Assembly: GCA_038025085.1 (NCBI GenBank)
Contig: CM076147.1
Location: 35,874,766 to 35,938,765, forward strand
From: Tetragonia tetragonoides
Lineage: Eukaryota > Streptophyta > Magnoliopsida > Caryophyllales > Aizoaceae
Reading direction: 5' to 3'
Length of the DNA: 64,000 bases
A program made the position numbers and the translations under genes. Below the pieces are notes generated by a model. The model was given only the letters and a program-made list of their open reading frames with translations. It searched no databases and was not told the DNA's origin. Of the stretch, positions 56,277 to 64,000 are shown in pieces; the first letter of the stretch is position 1; each line of letters opens with the position of its first letter.

Positions 56277-56349
56277 AGAATTATTCCAGTTTTCGGTCGT
56301 TAAAATAAAATAAGTGTCAAAAGTTTTCAAGTAAATGGGTGTGTTTTTA

Positions 56350-56810
56350 AAAGCTTACCCCTCCAGTTCAGTTCATTCAGTTATGTTCATTTTATTTCAG
56401 GGTTGATTTCATGTCAGGTAGGTGATGTTTAGTTCAGTTTAGTGGTATTCAGTTCAGAAACATAATTTTCGTCTCACAAGTGTTGTTCGGTTAAATTCAG
56501 TGGTGTTTAGTTCAGCTCAATGGTGTTCATTTTAGTAAGTTCACTTCTTCAACTCAGGGTGCGTTTGTTAGAGCTGAACTAAACTGAACTGAATTCAACA
56601 TCACTAAACTGGATACTACTGAACTGAATTGGACACAATTAAACTGAATTGAACACAACTTGATATGTGAGATAAAAAGATAAAAAGTATGTTTCTGAAC
56701 TCAGCACCACTAAACTGAACTGAACATTATTTAGCTGAATTTAAATCACTATATTGACTCCTAAATTTAACTGAACTGAGTGTATAAACTCTAACAAACG
56801 CACCCTCTAT
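56350..56810. mobile_element. TTCAG-repeat MITE with 17-bp inverted ends
   Basis: The core element 56557-56805 has perfect inverted ends GGGTGCGTTTGTTAGAG and CTCTAACAAACGCACCC. Inside, ACTGAACTGAA repeats are frequent. 56356-56550 to its left is rich in TTCAGTTCAG in the opposite sense, so a second copy or an outer arm may be present. No clear target duplication. Confidence 0.65.
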
Positions 56811-57478
56811 TCAGTTAGGTTCAGCACTGAAAAAACACTCAATGTCATGTTTGATAAAAATAGATCCCTATAGAAAGTCTAAAATCTATCTAAAATGTAA
56901 CTGTCACCATAATTTGTTGCTTTTAGTGAAGGGGTTCATTTTTCCAATATTAAACGATGTTTGAAAGGAAAAAATTGAGAAAATTGTTTAAAAGAGAATT
57001 TTGGATACCAAATTAAGCAAATTCCAACATTTAAGATTGTCCAGTAGGGTAGTCGCATAATGCATATCTGTTGAAGCGAACATAGTTGAGGTTATTGGTG
57101 TTAATCTCAGTAGTTAAGATTACTGAAACCAATAGTGTTACTATATAATTTTTGTTAATTTTCCAATTAGAAAGTAGAACCTTTTGGAGATTGTCTTCAG
57201 TTTCTTCTAGTTTAAAGAGGCAAAATCAACCAAATTTTCAACTTCGAATTACCGTCAACTGAACTAAAGGTCTCAACAACTACTTATTAGTTGAAGTATT
57301 ATCCATCTAAGGGATAAGAATAACATCACCTTTACAATGCAGGATAAAGCTGCATGCATACAGCATAAACCTCTCGGTACTCATTTTGAAAGACAACGAA
57401 ATCAATTATAAACAGGAAATATTGCTTCCATTATGAGTTTCTGAATGTGATAAAATGTGCGCTTGTTACATCTGCTAA
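56811..57478. other. Intergenic, no gene recognised
   Basis: AT-rich; the right part is the probable 3' UTR of the GSTL gene. Confidence 0.45.
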
Positions 57479-60400
57479 TTAATCCTTGGCCTGCAAAAGA
57501 GAAAGGATTAATATTAGCCAACTTAAACCATACATGGTGTAAGACATCTGGTTTTGGAGGATGGCAAAATTGTTACCAGGAACCGTTTCCTGTAACCTTC
57601 AACAAGCACCTTTGGATCACTTTGTGTTTGTTTATAACCCTCAATTCGGTTAATCTCCTGCAGAACACATTGTTACGGTGGGTTAGTATGGGGGCTGTTG
57701 AGTAAAATATTGCTCTGTTGGTGATCAATGGATGAGAAGTTCTCGTCAACTACAACAAAGACCAAGCTTGAGCTTAGCTTTTGAGCTCATTAACTCACTG
57801 TGTAGCATTAAACGCATTGAGGGCAAGCTGCTCACTAACGAACTCCATGTTTCAGAAATTACACTATTAAGTTCATGAGTTTTCTTGAAGAACCCATGAT
57901 TAACATGGTGTCAACTGTCATCACCAATCATTCACATTTGTAGCTCTCAATGACAAGTTTATGAACTCAGGCATGAATTTGATTGAACCTCAGCCTCCTC
58001 GATCCAAGTGACATGAAAGGTTCCGTCAGTCATAACATTCAAAGCAGAGTCATGTTATTGTTACATGTACGAGGGTCTTGTATCTAAAATTCAGTGACTG
58101 GAAGGCTGAAGCGTCTTTGATAGTAATAGATATACAGGGGCGTGTATCTGTACTAAAATTCATGCAATAAATACCTCAAGTTCATCATATACCTGAATCC
58201 ATGTAGCAAGCTCAGGCCTCCCTGCTGTCAGACCATATTTCTTCACATCTAACAAGAAGGCGTTATGTCTTTCAATGAATGGGACATAAGCTATATCAAC
58301 CTGAGGGCAAGGTAAATGAAAAGAGTCAATATAAACAAGTCTGCCAACCATCCAAGCATAGGATTTCAATTTCAGCTTAAAATTACAATCAAGCATCAGT
58401 CCACCTCCTACGTTGTTAGGTGTAAAGATCATAAACCAAGTGATAACAGCACCAACCCCACCCCTAAATTTGCCTACGCATGTGAGCGAAGAAGTCAGAA
58501 CCCCTGTTTGATAAACATGTGAAACTTGTCCAGGTATACGACTGGAGAGTCCCTTACCAGACTGAACTGACCGAGGAGAAAAGGACCATCGTTAAACTTG
58601 GAAAGAGCATCCTCAATGTAATCAAAGGCAGCACCTGATGCGCATAAAGAAGAAAATTACAGATGACATGTGGAATGAAAAGTGATGACAACAAAACAAA
58701 GTACACTCTTGAACACACCGGCTTCCATACTCACTCCCTCCTCTTTGAATGAAGCAGTTACAGCTTTGTGGAAGGAGTCTATATATGAAAGTAATACGTT
58801 TGCAAACTCTTTCTTGGCCGGATCCTGCAGGATTAAATGCCTAGTCATTTGAGAACTGCAAATCTCAGTGCAGAAACATGCTGTAGTAACTAGTAAGTCT
58901 TGTAATTTGTAAAGCTTACATTGGGTGATAAAGATGGCCCTTCAAAGTGATTGTCAATATAATTGATTAGATCAAGACTTTCTCCTCTGACTTCATTGTT
59001 GTGCTCTAGTGCTGGGACCTGCAATATTTTTTTAATTTGCAAACTGAGAAGCTGATGGAATAAAGTTATACTTCAGGAAGCTGATTTTTTACCATACATA
59101 AGATACAGTCTCTCCAGGTAATTGTTTGTTTAAGCTAAACTGATATCTTTTTGAATCAATGAACCAGCAAATCTCAAAGATTTAAAGAAGATAGATGATG
59201 TCACCCTCTACTACTTCGTGGTGGCCTTGGATGTAGATCAATAAAATAGATCGAAATACCCCAAACGAGACAAACAAAGGCTTATCCAGTTTTTTAAACA
59301 GCAGCTAATGATCAAGCTTTCTTTTCCCTTCATGACATTACTCACTAGAAACAAGCCATATAAATCTAAACCTTCTCCTTAACGAAGCACACCATAAAGC
59401 TTTGAGGAATAATGATGAGAGGAGATTCAAGAATGTCTACAAATAATCCGCAAGTAATAGTGCTCCTTCCGTTGTTTAAGAATGAAAGCATGGCTTTTTA
59501 TTGCACAATAGATGTCAAACAACAAATACAATGTTTAAGGCCAACCCTATACCATATGAGTGTACAGACATAAAATATCAGGCAACAACCCAGGATTGAG
59601 TGAGTAATGCTACTAAAATCTGAACAATAATTTCTGTCAAGTGATTCCTTTCAAGAGCGAAAAAAAAGGCCACAGGAAATTCTTTTCCACTAATGTGATA
59701 TAACAAGCTACATTGAGCATGATATGCATGCATAGAGCTATCACTATTGAAGAATATAGTATCATTTATGTGATGATACTGACCCCAAAAGGGCAAGAAC
59801 CATATACCACTTGCATTTCGTTACATTGTCGCCCCTTCCCCCCTTCTGCCTCTAAGAAGGTCGTGTCATCTGGTTGAGAACATCTGAGACAGTGGGGGCT
59901 TAACCTTGGAACCGGACTTCATGGCTCTACTAGCACAGAGCCACTGCCTAGGTTTTTCGAGATCGTCACCTTTCAATGTTGGTACATGCCACCTACCACT
60001 TTCAGATTCTTGGATAACAATGGAATATGGTGGAGGCATGTGGAGGTCAAGTCCACTTCTTGAGACTGTCATCCTGACCTGATGTTTTTCCTTCCACCTA
60101 GGAAAAATGCTATTCCCTAGAAGTTGGAACAAGTGGTCTCTCATCTCATCATTTGTGACCATCAAACACTTGGAACTGACAGCGGCATATAACCAATACC
60201 AGTCATCATTCGAACCAGGTGGAGTGGCATAAAGAGCGCCGGAGTTTATCCAACTTTCCAATAACTTCTTGGTATTAGGATTTGCAGCAGGGCCACCATG
60301 AACACGGCCTCTATGCAGAACAACAAGTGGTAGTTTCTTCGAAGGGCTGATTTTCTGTAACTTAGTTACGACATCATTAAGCTGCCGAAAGCTAAATTTA

Positions 60401-63400
60401 TGTGTATTAATGAGTCCTACATTGGCACCATCCACAACTGCATCAAAAGGTCCATGTCTTTTAAGCCACTCCTGAAACTGCACAAAATTAGCCTTCTTTT
60501 CCTTTTGGCCTGCCAAGGCACTCAATGAGCTAGCAAAATTTTCGGTCTCTCTGGGGTCAATATCAATACAAACAAGCTTCTCACCACAGCAACTACAAAC
60601 ACCAGTCTTGTCCATCTCAGCCTTGTCTACTCTCCATTTACCACTACCAAGCCACCCTTGGCCGTGCCACCCACCCCCACCTCTAATAACACCTTCCTTT
60701 ACCTTGTCAACATCCCACTTATCCACCCCAATTTCAGAAGCCGTTTCAGACGTAAACCAATCCTCAACAACCTTAACTGTCTCCTCTGACACCTGCCTCA
60801 CAGTAGCTCGCAGTCGATGCAACATCTCATACACCCTATCCCCCCTCTTTGTATCTGAACTCACCTTCAAAAGAGCAGAAAGTTCAGCTTCCTCAGCCAT
60901 CACCCCACATTCCACCATGTGAGCAAACACCTCATAAGCCCTATCACCATCCCCCTTCTCACAAAACCCAAACAATGCCGGCCCATATGACCTAAGCTTT
61001 GGAGTAATACCACTACCCTTCATCTGCTTAATTATATCAAAAGCCATATCTGGGTCTTCTTTAGCAACTGCCAATCTAGCCAAACTAGTAAATGTAGCCT
61101 CATTTGGAGCAACTTTATCAATACCCATTTGCTTAAATATCTCAAAACCCCTTTCTAGACCCTCAATGGACCCATTACCACTACTATTTTCATCCCCATC
61201 AGTATCACTAGCATTAGCACCTAAAGAGCACAAATAAAGCATGACATTAAAATGATGGGCAGAGAGAGAAATACCATTAGCCCTTGCTTCATCATAAAGT
61301 TGAAGAGCCAATAGGAGATTTTTGTTTTTGGAGCACATGTCCAGCTTGTGTTTAAGCACACTCTCAGGCAATTCAAATCGAGCTTTCTTTAACTTTTTAG
61401 ATACAGAACCAGAAGATTTTGATTTTTTATGGGTCGAAGGAGAAGCATTTGATGAAGGAGAAACAGCTAAGGTTGACATATTGGGTTTAAAATTATTAGA
61501 ATTTGAATTTGGATTGCCCTTGTTGAGGGAGCCAGAGATTATGTTGATGAAAAAAGGGGTGTTGCTGTGAATGCGATGGTAATGGTTGCAGCCCCTGAAG
61601 AGAGAGAAAAATGGGCGGCTAAGGGTGAGGTTGAGACGAGGGATGCTCATCATCCCTAAAGGTAGCTTGGACATGAGCAGCAAAACTGAAGCCAGTTGGG
61701 TTGGGAGAGCTCATGAGACAGGATGAGATAAACAAGTATGGCTTAGGGTTCTTCTCCGTGAGAAAAGAAGAAAACAAAATAGTACCTCTGTCCCAAATTA
61801 TACTCTAACAAGTTTGTGGTGTGAGTCACAATTTTTAAAGTTGTTATATAATTTGAGACGGATAGAGTAATTGTCATAACTCACAATTTCAATTTTATGT
61901 ATTTTTAAAAACATTTTTTTTTTATTTGAACAAGGCAAATTTGATTTTTTTCGGAAAAGTTTTATAAAGAAACAGATTCAATCCAGCATTGTTTGGTACC
62001 AATTCTATCGTGATAGAGATAGACAAAATAGTTCAACTCCAACCCATAAAAAAATAGTTCGAAAATATATTTGACCCAAATCAACTCGAGACTAACCCAA
62101 GTCGAAACTCGTTGGGTCAACCTTTTTGTTTTTTTTAGTTCACAACCAATGATATATACCGTCGACTGCAGTAACTATTTTCCCGCGTTAGCTTGTATGC
62201 ATCTTAAAGGGTGGGACAAATTTAAAGTTGCTTCATGCCTAATGCGAAATTCGAATCCTCGATCTTGATTAAGGATGGATAAATCTCTACCATTCAACTA
62301 CACTTCCTTGGTTGTGGGTCAACCCATTTGACATGTCTAATCGAACCAAACACTTAATAAGTTAACACTGATTTTAAATGATACACCAGAGGAATAAGAG
62401 AAATGGGGAGACCAATTTATCAAAACTAATATGGACAAAACCTGAAATTAATCATGGGATCCATGGCCAACTTTATTAATTTCAAACTTCAAAACTTATG
62501 TAAAAAATCGACCAAAATAAAATAAATAAGGATTTTTGTGGGGAACTATCTTGTTTGGTGTCTCATTTGTGACTTAACACCTTACATTTTTTTTTTGTGG
62601 GAAACTACATTAGATTATCAAATTGTATGTTGACTAATACCTATGACCAAATTTTCGGATATAACTTTTTTAAAACCCCAAAACACCCTCACCTGATCTT
62701 TTAAATGAATTCTCGCAATAACAACAGCATCAACAATCTGATTCCTTTGCTGATTCAACCCCCCAGAAACCACAACCACCAAGAACCTCTTCCTCTCTTC
62801 AAAAATCACCGGCGATTCTCTCCGATAACCGATACCGAAACTCAAGCAAGGCTGATACCCTTTGTCATCTGGCTGTTTCCAAAACTCTCTCTCCACTTCA
62901 CTCAAATTGGAAGCAAGCCCACGAGCGGGGAGCGGGGACATCTCAGAACGAGACAATTGGGGTCGGTCCTCATCGACGTCGTGGTAATCGGAGAAAATGG
63001 AGGAGAGAGAAGCTTGGGGTAGAGGAGAAGATGGAGAAACAGGGGAGAAAACAGAGCATTTGGTGATGTTGACACTGGCGAGGATTAGGATGAGAGAGAA
63101 AGCGAAGAAGGCAAAGAGAGAGAAAAGGAAGAGAGAGAGTGAAGCTGAGGGGAGAAGGAGTTTGTGGGTTCTTGAGGATTTTTTGGGAGAGTAAAGGAGA
63201 GATGAGGATGGGGAGAGAGAAATTACGTAGAGAATTGGTGATGAGCTTAATGGGTTTTTCATGCTTTCTTGCGGTCTTCCCATGGCTAACGGAGTTTCTC
63301 TGTTTGTTGAGCTCAAATGGTTGTTCTTGCTGTGTAAATGGTGGGTTTGATTTCATTTAAAAGATCACGTGAGCCTCACATAAGGGTATTTTGGGGTTTT

Positions 63401-64000
63401 AAGAAAGTTATACCCGAAAATTTGGTCATGGGTATTGATCAATATACAATTTGGTAATCTAAGGTAGTTTACCACAAAAAAAAAAAAATGTAAGATACTA
63501 AGTCACAAATGAGACACCAAACAAGATAGTTACCCACAAATAGCCCAATAAATAAATAAATAAGTTAATGTAGAAAAAGAGCACCTTGTTTGCTAGGTAG
63601 ACCTTTTCTTTATACAAAGCAGGCCTGTTCTTGAGATCAATAGGCACCAACTCTATCTCATCTTCTAAACCCTGCTCTCAAGAACCCATTAAACATCATA
63701 TTGTAACAATTACACTAACAGAGAGAGAAAATTACTGGATATTAAAATAGTGGAGCAGGAGCACCTTGCAATTGCGGGCAATCCATACCCGTTGAGCATA
63801 TGGGCATGTGTAAGAAATGTACAGCCTTCAAAAACATAGTACAGTAATATAAAACCCAGATAAAATTATTCCATCAAATTGCTTCAGAACCCAGAATCGA
63901 TTAATGAATTTACACAATGAAATTCAAACTAAACCTTGTTTTTCCATCGAAAATTGGAGGTGGGTTTGAAGTAGAATCAAGTGCTGGTGGCAGAATCTCA
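57479..64000 (-). CDS. GSTL: Lambda-class glutathione transferase (5' end outside window)
   Basis: Nine exons in view: 64000-63935 (partial), 63825-63765, 63671-63585, 59018-58920, 58824-58719, 58634-58558, 58300-58193, 57657-57577 and 57490-57479. They give 231 residues. Lambda GSTs use a catalytic Cys and act as glutathione-dependent reductases rather than conjugases. The active site is in LYISYTCPYAQRVWIARNCK, with Cys where tau/phi enzymes have Ser. The thioredoxin-fold motif VPALEHNNEVRGESLDLINY is intact, then come the helical domain (IDSFHKAVTASFKEEG, FNDGPFLLGQFSL) and VDIAYVPFIERHNAFLLDVK. The protein ends YRKRFLAKD with a four-codon last exon behind a strong acceptor. The intron between KEKVYLANK and VPALEHNN is 4.57 kb and contains the complete PRORP gene plus three mobile elements. 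Phases agree across it. Confidence 0.9.
59866..61683 (-). CDS. PRORP1: Protein-only RNase P (organellar PRORP), intronless
   Basis: A single 605-codon frame. PRORP cuts the 5' leader from precursor tRNAs in mitochondria and chloroplasts without an RNA subunit. N-terminus MLLMSKLPLGMMSIPRLNLT is basic and hydrophobic, fitting an organelle transit peptide. Residues about 105-310 form pentatricopeptide repeats (for example PNEATFTSLARLAVAKEDPD). The zinc site uses Cys363, Cys366, His566 and Cys583. The NYN metallonuclease domain has all four catalytic Asp: Asp418 (DAVVDGANVGL), Asp493 and Asp494 (GSNDDWYWLYA), and Asp512 (VTNDEMRDH). The spacing matches Arabidopsis PRORP1 (399, 474, 475, 493, from memory). 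The gene lies wholly inside an intron of the GSTL gene, on the same strand. The complete set of key residues implies an active enzyme. Confidence 0.95.
   Translation of the reverse strand: MLLMSKLPLGMMSIPRLNLTLSRPFFSLFRGCNHYHRIHSNTPFFINIISGSLNKGNPNSNSNNFKPNMSTLAVSPSSNASPSTHKKSKSSGSVSKKLKKARFELPESVLKHKLDMCSKNKNLLLALQLYDEARANGISLSAHHFNVMLYLCSLGANASDTDGDENSSGNGSIEGLERGFEIFKQMGIDKVAPNEATFTSLARLAVAKEDPDMAFDIIKQMKGSGITPKLRSYGPALFGFCEKGDGDRAYEVFAHMVECGVMAEEAELSALLKVSSDTKRGDRVYEMLHRLRATVRQVSEETVKVVEDWFTSETASEIGVDKWDVDKVKEGVIRGGGGWHGQGWLGSGKWRVDKAEMDKTGVCSCCGEKLVCIDIDPRETENFASSLSALAGQKEKKANFVQFQEWLKRHGPFDAVVDGANVGLINTHKFSFRQLNDVVTKLQKISPSKKLPLVVLHRGRVHGGPAANPNTKKLLESWINSGALYATPPGSNDDWYWLYAAVSSKCLMVTNDEMRDHLFQLLGNSIFPRWKEKHQVRMTVSRSGLDLHMPPPYSIVIQESESGRWHVPTLKGDDLEKPRQWLCASRAMKSGSKVKPPLSQMFSTR
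61785..61867. mobile_element. Stowaway MITE (83 bp)
   Basis: CCTCTGTCCCAAATTATA at left and TATAATTTGAGACGGATAGAG at right form inverted ends flanked by TA. It lies about 100 bases upstream of the PRORP start codon, so it may be in the PRORP promoter or 5' UTR. Confidence 0.8.
62148..62325 (-). repeat. tRNA-derived SINE, minus orientation
   Basis: Minus strand: AGTGTAGTTGAATGGTAGAG (A-box like), then AAGATCGAGGATTCGAATTT (B-box like), then a body with GTCCCACCCTTTAAGATGC and ACAAGCTAACGCGGG. A diverged copy is at 56094-56276 in the opposite direction. The 3' tail is not clearly delimited. Confidence 0.6.
62530..63546. mobile_element. Pack-MULE carrying an O-fucosyltransferase gene fragment
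   Basis: Long inverted repeats: left arm 62530-62708 and right arm 63353-63546. The left arm begins GGATTTTTGTGGGGAACTAT; the complement of the right end begins GGGCTATTTGTGGGTAACTA. A 9-base target duplication AATAAATAA lies at 62521-62529 and 63547-63555, the Mutator-superfamily size (low-complexity, so read it together with the arms). Between the arms lies 644 bp of host-gene sequence and no transposase. The element is inside the large GSTL intron. Confidence 0.8.
62618..63283 (-). pseudogene. O-fucosyltransferase first exon captured by the Pack-MULE
   Basis: The minus-strand frame starts MGRPQESMKNPLSSSPILYV (a later ATG gives MKNPL), has a membrane anchor (SLFLFSLFAFFAFSLILILA), then SEVEREFWKQPDDKGYQPCL and FLVVVVSGGLNQQRNQIVDA VVIARI. 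The GGLNQQRNQI motif identifies the plant O-fucosyltransferase family (type II Golgi membrane proteins). The similarity stops exactly at VVIARI, where the inverted repeat begins (62708), and the frame then reads about 30 residues of transposon sequence to a stop at 62618. The catalytic remainder is missing and was not found downstream. The 5' leader seems captured too. It is a non-functional or chimaeric fragment. Confidence 0.8.

Noticed and set aside
60608..61570. Plus-strand frames of 82-104 codons
   Set aside because: Antisense shadows of the PRORP gene.
62970..63356. 128-codon frame overlapping the O-fucosyltransferase fragment
   Set aside because: Different frame of the same captured exon; no similarity, while the other frame has the diagnostic motif.

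Overview
This is nuclear DNA of a flowering plant, most likely a eudicot. The evidence is many-exon genes with GT..AG introns, AT-rich intergenic DNA and plant-type proteins: lambda-class glutathione transferase, organellar PRORP, plant TBC RabGAP and vacuolar H+-ATPase subunit A. It also has plant repeat families: Stowaway, hAT and MULE elements, LINEs, SINEs and solo LTRs. Species cannot be fixed from the sequence. I rebuilt exon structures by hand from protein continuity, splice signals and codon phase; a boundary may be off by a base or two.

Layout. 0-24 kb is mostly repeats: LINE 3' ends, a foldback element with a nested solo LTR, an hAT element, a 2.8-kb solo LTR, a Helitron-like end and a ~310-bp tandem array split by a second hAT element. 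Two small genes for secreted Cys-rich peptides lie here (756-3364 and 15203-16343). They share promoter and signal-peptide exon but differ in the mature part. A BAP31-like ER membrane protein gene (17796-22904) has two LINE remnants in one intron.

24-44 kb is genic: the complete V-ATPase subunit A gene (20 coding exons, 24470-30292) and a TBC/RabGAP gene (18 coding exons, 31898-44175). 44-49 kb is repeat-rich and holds an RNase H LINE tail and MITE-like inverted repeats.

49-64 kb holds phosphatidylglycerolphosphate synthase (49450-55637) and a lambda GST gene (57479 to beyond the window edge). One 4.6-kb intron of the GST gene contains a complete intronless PRORP gene (59866-61683), a Stowaway element, a SINE and a Pack-MULE carrying the first exon of an O-fucosyltransferase gene.

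All recognised host genes are on the minus strand. The order TBC, PGPS, GSTL matches, from memory, Arabidopsis At3g55020-At3g55030-At3g55040, so this is probably a conserved block. The products are housekeeping functions (vacuolar acidification, Rab GTPase control, plastid/mitochondrial phospholipid synthesis, organellar tRNA 5' processing, thiol chemistry). The peptide pair is the most lineage-specific material.
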